The position numbers and the translations under genes were made by a program. From Pandoraea eparura (GTDB taxonomy: Bacteria > Pseudomonadota > Gammaproteobacteria > Burkholderiales > Burkholderiaceae), in assembly GCF_902459725.1 (NCBI RefSeq), contig NZ_CABPSH010000003.1, positions 530,653 to 594,652 on the forward strand: 64,000 nt of DNA, read 5' to 3'. Positions 8,604 through 16,904 of this stretch are shown here, one piece after another. Every line of letters starts with the position of its first letter. Within the stretch, counting starts at the first letter, position 1. A model generated the notes under the pieces. That model saw only the letters and a program-made list of their open reading frames with translations, made no database searches and was not told the origin of the DNA.

Positions 8604-9680
8604 TCAATGCGGGAAGGGCCAGATGCGCAACTTCTCCTTGGCGATTTGCCAAAGCCGCGCCAGCCCATGCGGCTCGACAATCAGGAAGAAGATGATGAGC
8701 CCGCCAAACACCATCAACTGAATGTGCGAAACGGTCGCATTGGTGAACGGCAAATGCATAAGCGTGGCCATCGCCGGCAGCGCGCTATCGAGCAGAATCG
8801 GCAACAGCAGGATGAATGCAGCGCCCAGAAAGCTCCCCAGAACGCTACCGACGCCGCCGATAATGATCATGAACAGGATGCGAAAGGACAGATCGAGTGA
8901 AAAGCCGTCCGGCTCGACGGAACCGAGGTAACAGTAGGCATACAGCGCGCCAGCCACGCCGCAATAGAAGGAGCTGACAGCGAAGGCGAGCAATTTGACG
9001 CGCATCAGCGGAATACCGATCACCTCGGCAGCGACGTCCATGTCGCGTACCGCCATCCACGCGCGACCGATGTGCGATCGCACCAGGTTCTTCGCCACGA
9101 GCGCCATCACCGTGACGACGCCGAGCACGAACAGGTATTTGCGTACCGGCGTGTCAACGTCGACACCGAGCATCGAGATCTTCTGTGCGGTGATCACCCC
9201 GGACGAACTGTGGTTCGAGAGCCATGGAAACTTCGTCAGCACCCAAAGCACAAAGAACTGCGCTGCCAGCGTGGCGACCGCCAGGTAGAAGCCCTTGATG
9301 CGCAACGACGGCAGGCCGAACGCCACGCCCACGAGCGCGGCGCAAACGCCGCCCAGTGCAAACGAGGCGAGAATTGGCATGCCTTCGATGCGCAACTGGA
9401 AGTTATAAGACGCATAGGCACCCACCGCCATGAACGCCGCCGTTCCCAGAGACAACTGCCCCGCATAGCCCGTCAGGATGTTGAGGCCCAGCGCCGCGAG
9501 CGAGAACACGAGAAACGGCACGAGAATCGCCGTAAGCCAGTATTCGGAGGCTACCCACGGCAGCACGCCGAATGCGACAGCGAGCATGGCGCCAACGGCG
9601 AGCCGATCCTGGCGGATTGGAAATATCTGACTATCGGCTTCGTAAGTGGTCTTGAACTGCCCGGCTTCGCGATAGAACAT
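8604..9680 (-). CDS. livM: Branched-chain amino acid-type ABC transporter permease (LivM)
   Basis: This 358-residue integral membrane protein has the LivM pattern: about ten hydrophobic helices, the GYAGQLSLGTAAFMAVGAYA segment near the middle and the cytoplasmic VRDMDVAAEVIGIPLMRVK loop that couples to the ATPases. The start MFYREAGQF at 9680 is used; the longer frame upstream runs through the livH gene and is a shadow. It pairs with LivH to form the channel. Confidence 0.92.
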   Translation of the reverse strand: MFYREAGQFKTTYEADSQIFPIRQDRLAVGAMLAVAFGVLPWVASEYWLTAILVPFLVFSLAALGLNILTGYAGQLSLGTAAFMAVGAYASYNFQLRIEGMPILASFALGGVCAALVGVAFGLPSLRIKGFYLAVATLAAQFFVLWVLTKFPWLSNHSSSGVITAQKISMLGVDVDTPVRKYLFVLGVVTVMALVAKNLVRSHIGRAWMAVRDMDVAAEVIGIPLMRVKLLAFAVSSFYCGVAGALYAYCYLGSVEPDGFSLDLSFRILFMIIIGGVGSVLGSFLGAAFILLLPILLDSALPAMATLMHLPFTNATVSHIQLMVFGGLIIFFLIVEPHGLARLWQIAKEKLRIWPFPH

Positions 9681-9748
9681 GGATGGCCTCTGCGGTAAAT
9701 GCTTGTACGTTCGGCTTGTAGGCTTGTTTCGAGGTGACGAGCGTCGGC

Positions 9749-10663
9749 TCAGACCCGATCGATATGCCGCTCGCCGAACAGCCCTTCCGGGCGAACCAGC
9801 AGGAACAGCAACGCAAAGACATAAGGGAACCACCCCTCGATGCCCCCGAAATTTCCACTGAACTGACTTTCCAGCAGTTGCGGTACATAGATCTCCGCGA
9901 GCTTTTCCGCCGCGCCGATGATCAATCCCCCGACAATCGCCCCTGGAATCGAGGTGAAGCCCCCCAGGATCAGCACCGGTAGCGCCTTGAGCGCGGTCAT
10001 CGTCAGCGCGAACTGCACGCCGTTGCGCGATCCCCAGAGCATGCCGGCGACGAGCGCAACGAACCCCGAGACGCTCCACACCACGACCCAGATGCGTTGC
10101 AGCGGAATACCCAGGGAGAGCGCCGCCTGGTGATCGTCGGCCACGGCACGAAGCGCACGGCCGATGCGCGTGGCCTTGAAGAACAACGCCAGCAATGCGA
10201 CCAGCACGGCGGCAATGCCGGCGGCCGCCAGATCGAAGCGGCTCACGAGCACGCCGGTCGAGTCCATGATCGATGCGATGGGTTCGTCGACAATGCCCAG
10301 CGACAGCGCTCGCACCTCATTGCCCCACAGCAGGGGGGCGAGGCCTTCGAGGAAGAACGACAACCCGATCGTCGCCATGAACAACGTGATAGGCGACTGG
10401 TTCACCAGCTTTCGCAGCACGAAGCGCTCGGTCGCCAAGCTCAACAACACCATGACGCCGAATGCGCCAATGGCAGCCAGCCACAGCGGCAAGCCGCGCT
10501 CCATCAGGCCAACCACCGACAGCGCCGCGAAATACACCATCGCACCCTGGGCAAAGTTGAACACGCCGGATGCCTTGAAGATCAGCACGAAGCCGAGCGC
10601 GACAAGGGAATACATCACCCCGGAGAGCAGCCCGCCGATCAGGATTTCCATAAAAAACTGCAT
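9749..10663 (-). CDS. livH: Branched-chain amino acid-type ABC transporter permease (LivH)
   Basis: The 304-residue protein matches LivH in length and motifs: an opening helix ILIGGLLSGVMYSLVALGF, FNFAQGAMVYFAA, then the ATPase-contact loop ADDHQAALSLGIPLQRIW and GGFTSIPGAIVGGLIIG near the C terminus. The ATG at 10663 has GGGAGA seven to twelve bases upstream. It forms the inner-membrane pore together with LivM. Confidence 0.93.
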   Translation of the reverse strand: MQFFMEILIGGLLSGVMYSLVALGFVLIFKASGVFNFAQGAMVYFAALSVVGLMERGLPLWLAAIGAFGVMVLLSLATERFVLRKLVNQSPITLFMATIGLSFFLEGLAPLLWGNEVRALSLGIVDEPIASIMDSTGVLVSRFDLAAAGIAAVLVALLALFFKATRIGRALRAVADDHQAALSLGIPLQRIWVVVWSVSGFVALVAGMLWGSRNGVQFALTMTALKALPVLILGGFTSIPGAIVGGLIIGAAEKLAEIYVPQLLESQFSGNFGGIEGWFPYVFALLFLLVRPEGLFGERHIDRV

Positions 10664-10726
10664 CGATGTCTCCCAGTCGCCAATGCGTTGCCGGCGATCG
10701 ATCGTCTGTTACCTAACGTCTGAGCA

Positions 10727-11533
10727 TCACGCGGCGGCGGGCATCCCGTGTGCCGCCCCCAGATAGGCACGTATCACCTCGGGGTCCGCCCTGACTTCGG
10801 CGGGCGTCCCGTCACCGATCTTCTTGCCGTAATCGAGCACCACGACCCGATCGGAGATATCCATCACAACGCCCATGTCGTGTTCGATCAACACAATCGT
10901 CGTACCGAACGCATCGTTGACGTCCAGGATGAAGCGACACATGTCGCGCTTCTCTTCGAAATTCATACCGGCCATCGGCTCATCGAGCAACAGAAGCTCC
11001 GGTTCGGCGGCAAGCGCGCGCGCCAGCTCGACACGCTTTTGCAAGCCGTAAGGCAGCCGTCCGACCGGCGTCTTCCGAATATGCTGAATTTCGAGAAAGT
11101 CGATGATCTCCTCGACCTTGGCGCGATTCGCCATTTCCTCTTGCCGCGCCCGCCCCCACCAGAGCGCACTGGCCAGCAGGCCCGAGCGCATCCGGGTGTT
11201 ACGGCCCGTCATGATGTTGTCGAGCACCGTCATGCCCTTGAATAGCGCGATGTTCTGGAACGTGCGCGCCACACCCTGACGCGCTGCGGACGTCGGATGC
11301 ATACGCTGGCGCAACTGCCCACGAAAGACAATCGCGCCCTGCTGCGGGTGGTAGACGCCATTGATCACGTTGAGCATGGAACTCTTGCCCGCGCCATTGG
11401 GGCCGATGATCGCGCGGATCTCGTGCTCGCGAACGTCGAACGAGATATCCGTCAACGCCTTCACGCCGCCGAACGACAGGCTGATGTGCTGCAAATCGAG
11501 CAGGACGTCGCCGAACTTCCGGTTGTCGTGCAT
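10727..11533 (-). CDS. livG: Branched-chain amino acid-type ABC transporter ATP-binding protein (LivG)
   Basis: The 268-residue ATPase has Walker A GPNGAGKSS at 44-52, the LivG-type degenerate signature LPYGLQKRVELARAL, Walker B LLLLDEPMAGMN and the switch histidine in VLIEHDMGVVMDISDRVVVLDYG. It is the partner of the LivF-type ATPase five genes downstream in the operon and energises uptake through LivHM. Confidence 0.93.
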   Translation of the reverse strand: MHDNRKFGDVLLDLQHISLSFGGVKALTDISFDVREHEIRAIIGPNGAGKSSMLNVINGVYHPQQGAIVFRGQLRQRMHPTSAARQGVARTFQNIALFKGMTVLDNIMTGRNTRMRSGLLASALWWGRARQEEMANRAKVEEIIDFLEIQHIRKTPVGRLPYGLQKRVELARALAAEPELLLLDEPMAGMNFEEKRDMCRFILDVNDAFGTTIVLIEHDMGVVMDISDRVVVLDYGKKIGDGTPAEVRADPEVIRAYLGAAHGMPAAA

Positions 11534-11599
11534 GCCTTCTCCCGCAAAATGCCTGGCAGAGTGCCAATGTAGGGGCCGATGCGCTGGTCGATGCGACGC

Positions 11600-13573
11600 T
11601 CAGGCGGCGCAGCGCAATGTCGCAGGCGCAGGGTCGTCAGCCGGTGCGCGCGCACCGATCACGCGCGCCGGATGTATCGTGAGCGTGGCGCTCACACTGC
11701 CTTCGCGTCCGTCCTCGAACTTCACACGCGTTTCGATGAATTGCGTCGTCTTGCCTGAATAGAACGCGTCGACCAGCACCTCGTACTTCTGCGCGATGAA
11801 ACCGCGGCGCACCTTGCGCGTGCGCGTCAGTTCGTCGTCATCCGGATCCAGCTCCTTGTGCAGGATGACGAAGCGCCGAACCTGCGCGGCCGCAAAGGCG
11901 GACTCCTTGGCGAGATCCGCGTTCACGAGCTCCACGCAACCCAGGATCAGCTCGGCGACACGCGGATGGCTGGCCAGGTCGACATACCCCGCGTACGCGA
12001 GGTTCTGCCGTTCCGCCCAATTGCCCACCGCATCCATATCGATGTTGATGAAGGCGCACACCCCGTCGCGACCGTCGCCAAACGCCACCGCTTCCTTGAT
12101 GTACGAGAAGAACTTGAGCTTGTTCTCGATGTACTTCGGCGCGAACAACGACCCACAGGCCAGTTTGCCGACATCCTTGGCGCGATCGATGATGCGAAGA
12201 TGACCGTCGGCATCGATGATGCCGGCGTCGCCCGTGCGGAAATAGCCCGCCTCGTCGATGGCTTCGCGCGTGGCATCGGGCCGCTTGTAGTACGCCTTGA
12301 GCAACCCCACGCCGCGCACCAGCACCTCCCCGTTGTCGGCGATCTTGATTTCCATCCCGGGCGCGACCGGCCCCACGCTGTCGAATCGGACCTCGCGATC
12401 CGGTTGCAGGCAGACGTACGCGCACGTCTCCGTCTGCCCGTAGAACTGCTTCAAATTGATACCGATCGCGCGATAGAACCGGAACAGATCCGGGCCAATC
12501 GCCTCGCCGGCGGTGTATGCCGTGCGAATCCGGCTCATGCCGAGCGTATTGCGCAAAGGACCGTACACGAAAAAATTCCCGAGCGCGTACTGCAACCGAT
12601 CGAGCCACGACACCGGACGGCCGTCGAGCACCGCCGCGCCGCACCGGTTTGCCACGTCCATGAAGTGTGAAAACATCCTGCGCTTGAGGCGATTCGCATC
12701 CTCCATGCGGATCATCACTTGCGTGAGCACGTTCTCGTAGACGCGAGGCGGCGCAAAGTAGTACGTCGGGCCGATCTCGCGCATGTCCGTGGCGATGGTG
12801 TCGGGCGACTCGGGGCAATTGACCGTGAACCCCGCCACCAGTGCCTGCGCATAGGAAAACAGATGGTCGCCCACCCAGGCCATCGGCAGGTACGACAGCA
12901 CTTCGTCGCCGGGGCCGAGTCGATCGAACGCACTACCGTGAAAGGCAGCGCCGATCAACCCCGCATGCGAATGGCAAACGCCCTTGGGCTTGCCGGTAGT
13001 GCCAGAGGTATAGAGGATGGTCGCCGTATCTTCGGGTTCGCCACGGGCCACGGCGTCATCAAAGTAGCGCGGGTGGCCGGCGTCGAATGCACGCCCCTGC
13101 TCGATGGCCGACGCGTACGACTGCAGCCCTGCGGCGTCGTAGCCTCGCAGGCCGCGCGAATCCTCGTAAATGATGTGCGACAGCCGCGGCACCTCGGCGC
13201 GCAGCGCCAACAGCTTGTCGACCTGCTCCTGATCTTCGACGATGGCGAAATCGATCTCGGCGTCGTCGAGCACATGCGCCATCTCCGCAGCCACGGCGTC
13301 CTGATAGAGCGGCACGGCGACGCCACCCAGCGCTTGCGCCGCTGTCATTGCCCAGTAAAGGCGCACGCGGTTATTGCCGATAATGGCGAGGTTGTCGCCT
13401 CGCTTGAAGCCAGCGGCAGCCAGCGCGCACGCCAGCATCCGGACTTCGTGCGCGGCCGACTGCCAGGTCCAGCATTGCCAGATCCCCAGATCTTTTTCCC
13501 GATATGCCGTGCGGGTGCCGCGCGTGGCCGCATGGGCCAACAACAAACGCGGGAAAGTGGTCCGCTCCTGCAT
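11600..13573 (-). CDS. Long-chain acyl-CoA synthetase-type AMP-binding ligase
   Basis: The 657-residue enzyme is a full-length member of the FadD15-like acyl-CoA synthetase group. It has the ATP-binding P-loop YTSGTTGKPKG at 188-198, GQTETCAYVC, a GYFRTGDAGIIDADGHLRIIDRAKD block and a C-terminal domain with LTRTRKVRRG. It makes acyl-CoA from a free acid with ATP. It is the first gene of the Liv-type operon, which therefore encodes two unrelated ligases (this one and the PaaK-like one at the far end), suggesting that two acid types, or two steps of one pathway, are served. Confidence 0.9.
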   Translation of the reverse strand: MQERTTFPRLLLAHAATRGTRTAYREKDLGIWQCWTWQSAAHEVRMLACALAAAGFKRGDNLAIIGNNRVRLYWAMTAAQALGGVAVPLYQDAVAAEMAHVLDDAEIDFAIVEDQEQVDKLLALRAEVPRLSHIIYEDSRGLRGYDAAGLQSYASAIEQGRAFDAGHPRYFDDAVARGEPEDTATILYTSGTTGKPKGVCHSHAGLIGAAFHGSAFDRLGPGDEVLSYLPMAWVGDHLFSYAQALVAGFTVNCPESPDTIATDMREIGPTYYFAPPRVYENVLTQVMIRMEDANRLKRRMFSHFMDVANRCGAAVLDGRPVSWLDRLQYALGNFFVYGPLRNTLGMSRIRTAYTAGEAIGPDLFRFYRAIGINLKQFYGQTETCAYVCLQPDREVRFDSVGPVAPGMEIKIADNGEVLVRGVGLLKAYYKRPDATREAIDEAGYFRTGDAGIIDADGHLRIIDRAKDVGKLACGSLFAPKYIENKLKFFSYIKEAVAFGDGRDGVCAFINIDMDAVGNWAERQNLAYAGYVDLASHPRVAELILGCVELVNADLAKESAFAAAQVRRFVILHKELDPDDDELTRTRKVRRGFIAQKYEVLVDAFYSGKTTQFIETRVKFEDGREGSVSATLTIHPARVIGARAPADDPAPATLRCAA

Positions 13574-13907
13574 GCCTGTCTCCTGTGTCTCGCCACGATT
13601 CGACGCATGTCGAGGAGGCGTGGCGTGGCTCGGTCGGCGCGCGTGCGTGTGGCACGCTCTCTACAGCTGGCAACGTCTCTTAGCGACTTTTTTTAAGTGG
13701 CGCTGCGTCATTCGCACTGCTTTGCGATCGTCCGCACTACGGAGCAACGATGACTATCCCTGACAACAGGCAGCTTCTATACTTGGGCTTCGGCGTCGTG
13801 CACGAATCGCCGTGAAGGCTTGTCTCGCCGTGGTCAGGCAAGGCGAAGATACCTCATGGATCACGACGGATTTGTCACCCGGATGACAATCAAGGGAAAG
13901 TCCCTAT
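13574..13907. promoter_or_regulatory. Divergent region between ligase/Liv operon and Crp/Fnr gene, with candidate operator
   Basis: This 334-base divergent gap contains no gene. At 13872-13889 lies TTGTCA-N6-TGACAA, a perfect inverted repeat with the 16-bp TGTCA-N6-TGACA geometry of Crp/Fnr-type sites, 19-36 bases before the regulator's ATG, consistent with autoregulation. The pair AGGGA-aag-TCCCT at 13893-13905 covers the Shine-Dalgarno of that gene and could partly mask it. A TATACT-like hexamer is near 13777. Promoter boxes for the minus-strand operon are not assignable. Confidence 0.5.
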
Positions 13908-14579
13908 ATGTCGCTCGAAACCCTGTTGCAACGCAGCGTATGGGCGCAAGGACTGACGCCAGCGCAACGCGAACGTGTCGTGGCCGAGATTCAGGTACGG
14001 CCGGTCGAGAACGGTGGCTATGTATGCCGCAAGGGCGACCCCTCGCACGCCTGGTTTGGCGTCATCGATGGGTTGGTAAAGATCGCGACGGCATCGGCCA
14101 GTGGGAAGTCCGTCACGTTCACGGGCGTGCCTGCGGGCGCATGGTTCGGGGAAGGGTCGGTGCTCAAGCGCGAGAACCGCAAATACGACGTGATGGCACT
14201 GCGCGATTCCGTTCTTGCCCACATGCCGATTGCCACGTTCGACTGGTTGCTCGACACGAGCATTCCGTTCAACCGCTTTCTCACGCTACAGCTCAATGAG
14301 CGTCTCGGCCAGTTCATCGCGGCGGTCGAGCACGAACGATTACTCGATACCGACGCTCGCGTTGCCCGCTCCCTGTCGTCGATGTTCAACCCGACGCTGT
14401 ATCCGTCCGACGACACCACCGTGCAGATTTCACAGGAAGAGCTGAGTTATCTCGCCGGCGTTTCGCGCCAGCGCGTCAACCTCGCGCTCAAGGTGTTGGA
14501 GCAGGCCAGGCTCGTCAAGGTCGACTATGGCGTGCTGACGATCCTCGACCTCGAAGGGCTACGCGAATTTGGGATGTAG
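13908..14579 (+). CDS. Crp/Fnr-family transcriptional regulator
   Basis: The 223-residue protein has a cyclic-nucleotide-type beta-roll (residues about 10-125, including GAWFGEGSVLKRE), a dimerisation helix and a C-terminal helix-turn-helix at about 174-203 (ISQEELSYLAGVSRQRVNLA). There is no cysteine cluster for an Fnr-type iron-sulfur centre (only Cys40 is present), so oxygen sensing of the Fnr type is unlikely. It is divergent from the ligase/Liv operon and probably regulates it, sensing a small ligand that I cannot name. Confidence 0.9.
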   Translation: MSLETLLQRSVWAQGLTPAQRERVVAEIQVRPVENGGYVCRKGDPSHAWFGVIDGLVKIATASASGKSVTFTGVPAGAWFGEGSVLKRENRKYDVMALRDSVLAHMPIATFDWLLDTSIPFNRFLTLQLNERLGQFIAAVEHERLLDTDARVARSLSSMFNPTLYPSDDTTVQISQEELSYLAGVSRQRVNLALKVLEQARLVKVDYGVLTILDLEGLREFGM

Positions 14580-14661
14580 ACGGGGTTGGCATGATGCCCT
14601 CACCCAGCGGTTTCTTCGGCTTCGCCGCCGGGCCGCCCTGCATCGAACACTGCTGAGTCAA

Positions 14662-14699
14662 AACCCCAAGGGTCGGATCCATGTCCAACGCTTGGGGTT
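14662..14699 (-). terminator. Hairpin in convergent gap downstream of ridA
   Basis: AACCCCAAG and its complement CTTGGGGTT form a 9-bp stem around a 20-base loop in the gap between the convergent Crp/Fnr and RidA genes. Read on the minus strand it is followed by TTTTGA, a weak terminator tail. Confidence 0.4.
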
Positions 14700-14750
14700 C
14701 AGCTCAACACGCGCGAGCTTTCTGTTCGCATTCCTTACGGATATTGACGA

Positions 14751-15107
14751 TTACTTGGCCGCCGCGATCACGGCAATCTCGACAAGCAGATCGGGGGCCG
14801 CCAGACGTGCCTCCACCGTGGCGCGCGTCGGCGTGTTGCCCGGGCTCGTCCACGCATCCCACACGGCATTCATGCCGGCGAAGTCGGCCTCGATGTCCTT
14901 CACCCAGACTTGCGCCGAGAGCAGTCGCGACTTGTCGATACCGGCGTCCTTCAGATAGCCATCGATCTTTGCGAGCACTTGCTGCGTCTGCCCGGTGATG
15001 TCCTGACTGCGATCGTCCGCCGTCTGGCCGCCGATGTAGACCGTCCCGTTATGCACCACGACACGGCTCATCCGTGCGTTCGTGTGATGGCGTTGAATAT
15101 CGCTCAT
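14751..15107 (-). CDS. RidA family protein (reactive imine/enamine deaminase)
   Basis: The 118-residue protein has the YjgF/YER057c/UK114 fold signature: VVHNGTVYIGGQT, QTQQVLAKIDGYLKDAG, and RATVEARLAAPDLLVEI, whose arginine is the carboxylate-binding catalytic residue of the family. The ATG at 15107 is preceded at nine bases by GGAG; a TTG start at 15122 is less likely. RidA proteins hydrolyse imine or enamine intermediates. It is 58 bases downstream of a flavoprotein amine-dehydrogenase operon, which would generate just such imines, so the pairing is functionally sensible. Confidence 0.9.
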   Translation of the reverse strand: MSDIQRHHTNARMSRVVVHNGTVYIGGQTADDRSQDITGQTQQVLAKIDGYLKDAGIDKSRLLSAQVWVKDIEADFAGMNAVWDAWTSPGNTPTRATVEARLAAPDLLVEIAVIAAAK

Positions 15108-15165
15108 TAACCACATCTCCAAAAGATTTAAAAAGGACGCGAGTGGAGGGCGCGAGCCCCCTCAC

Positions 15166-16599
15166 TTACTTGGGAAATCCTGCACGCTCGCTCAGGAAGT
15201 CGGGAGTGCCTACCGCGGTGGCCAACTCGCCCAACGTCACCGGCTTGATAGGCGGACGGATGCGATAGTACCCGACCTCCGGCACTGCGCAGCCCTGCGC
15301 CTGCGCCAGCAGTTCGGCCACAGTCAAGCCGCAGAAGCGGCCTTGACACGGCCCCATGCCGCAACGCGAAAAACTCTTCGTCTGATTCGGGCCGACACAG
15401 CCCAGGCCCGCCATGCGCCGCACGTCGCCCGCCGTCACTTCTTCGCAACGGCACACGATCGTGCTGTCGTCGGCCGGCACCCGGAACGCCTCGGCCGGCC
15501 GGTACAGCGCATCAAGGAACGGACGGATCGACGTGTGTGCCGACAGCTCACGGCGCAGCGACAGCGCGCGAGAGTCGCGCTTTGCAGCGTCGAGCTTGCC
15601 GAGCTTCACTGCGGCCTGCACGGCCGCGAGCCGTCCCGACGGCTCAGCCGCAAGCGCACCGGCAATGCCCGCGCCGTCCCCTGCCACGAAGATGCCCGGC
15701 AGGCTCGTCTCTCCCCAGGCATCCGTCTTGGGATGCCAGCACAACTGCGCGTCGTCCCACACATGCTCACAACCGATCGAGCGCGTGACCTGCGTGTTCG
15801 GAATCACGCCCTGATGCAGCAGCACCAGCGACGTGTCGATGCGAGCGGTGCGCCCGCCCACGACATACTCGATGCCCTCGGCGTGCTCGGTACCGAGCAC
15901 GCGCAGCGCCTCGACATGTTTGACGTGCTGCACGCCCGCCGCGCGAATGGCGCGCAGCAGCTTGAAACCCTTCATCAGATATGACGGCGCGCGCAACGCC
16001 CCACCCGCGTGACGCAAGGCGTCACGACGCCCGCTTGCCTCGGCGGTGTCGAGAATCGCGCGTACCGGCACGCCAGCATTGATGAGCTGCCAGGCAAACA
16101 GGTAGAGCAATGGGCCGCAGCCGGCGAGCACCGCGGGCGAATCGGGGACCAGCGCGGACGCCTTGAGCAGTGTTTGCGCGGCGCCCACGCCCATCACACC
16201 GGGCAGCGTCCAGCCGGGAATCGGGAACGGCCGCTCCTGCGCGCCGCCGGCCAGCACAATGGCGCCCGCTTGAATTTGCAGCGTTCCGCCGCCCGCGCCC
16301 TGGCGCGTGACCGACACGCGCTTGTCCGCGCCGATCTGCCACGCGAGCGTCTGCGGCCAATAGGCGATGCCGGCCGACGTAAATGCGTCAACGAGCGCAC
16401 GTCCGCGCAGATAATCCGGCCCGAGCACGCCCGGGTCGGCCAGCGGCGAGCGGCTCACGCTGCGATATATCTGCCCGCCGGGCAGGCCGTTCTCGTCGAC
16501 GACCAGCGGCTCGAGCCCATGACGCTTCGCTTCGAGCGCAGCCGCCAACCCCGCGGGGCCCGCACCGACAACCAACAAATCCACGACTTTTGCGCTCAT
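15166..16599 (-). CDS. FAD/NAD(P)-binding oxidoreductase, alpha subunit of heteromeric amine/opine/hydroxyproline dehydrogenase
   Basis: The 477-residue protein opens with a dinucleotide-binding motif (LLVVGAGPAGLAAALEA) and has a second one in the middle (PAVLAGCGPLLYLFA). Near the C terminus is a BFD-type [2Fe-2S] motif, CxC at 383/385 and CxxxxC at 413/418. This combination occurs in HcnB, the opine oxidase A subunits (OoxA/NoxA) and the LhpB-type subunit of D-hydroxyproline dehydrogenase. The ATG at 16599 overlaps the stop of the ferredoxin-like gene (ATGA). With the beta and gamma genes it should form a membrane-linked dehydrogenase of an amino acid, opine or secondary amine; the substrate is unknown. 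Confidence 0.88.
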   Translation of the reverse strand: MSAKVVDLLVVGAGPAGLAAALEAKRHGLEPLVVDENGLPGGQIYRSVSRSPLADPGVLGPDYLRGRALVDAFTSAGIAYWPQTLAWQIGADKRVSVTRQGAGGGTLQIQAGAIVLAGGAQERPFPIPGWTLPGVMGVGAAQTLLKASALVPDSPAVLAGCGPLLYLFAWQLINAGVPVRAILDTAEASGRRDALRHAGGALRAPSYLMKGFKLLRAIRAAGVQHVKHVEALRVLGTEHAEGIEYVVGGRTARIDTSLVLLHQGVIPNTQVTRSIGCEHVWDDAQLCWHPKTDAWGETSLPGIFVAGDGAGIAGALAAEPSGRLAAVQAAVKLGKLDAAKRDSRALSLRRELSAHTSIRPFLDALYRPAEAFRVPADDSTIVCRCEEVTAGDVRRMAGLGCVGPNQTKSFSRCGMGPCQGRFCGLTVAELLAQAQGCAVPEVGYYRIRPPIKPVTLGELATAVGTPDFLSERAGFPK

Positions 16600-16904
16600 G
16601 CCACACTCCTTGCACCGTTCATTCGACGCACCTGCATGCCTTCGCGCACCGGTGTCATGCATCCCTGCCGGTTCGGCACGCCGTCGATCTCGACCAGGCA
16701 TTCGAAGCACACCCCCATCATGCAGAACGGCGCGCGGTCGCTACCGGTGACGGGTGTGGTCCGGCACACCGTCACGCCCGCGAAGAGCAATGCGGCGGCA
16801 ACGTTCATGTCGGCCGGCACGTTGACCGGCGTACCCTCGATAAACACTTGCACCGTCGCGCCATCCTTGCGCGCCAGCGACTTAAGCAGCGAAACGTTTG
16901 GCAT
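16596..16904 (-). CDS. (2Fe-2S)-binding protein, gamma subunit of heteromeric dehydrogenase
   Basis: This 102-residue protein has a plant-ferredoxin-like fold with Cys61-x4-Cys66-x2-Cys69-x12-Cys82, the ligand spacing of a [2Fe-2S] centre; Cys47 is extra. Small proteins of this kind are the HcnA-like/LhpF-like subunits joining the two flavoprotein subunits. The start MPNVSLLKSL at 16904 lies 23 bases inside the end of the beta-subunit gene, and its own stop overlaps the alpha-subunit start, so all three are translationally coupled. Confidence 0.88.
   Translation of the reverse strand: MPNVSLLKSLARKDGATVQVFIEGTPVNVPADMNVAAALLFAGVTVCRTTPVTGSDRAPFCMMGVCFECLVEIDGVPNRQGCMTPVREGMQVRRMNGARSVA

Noticed and set aside
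13908..14579. Fnr-type oxygen sensor
   Set aside because: Only one cysteine (Cys40) is present, so the four ligands for a [4Fe-4S] cluster are missing.
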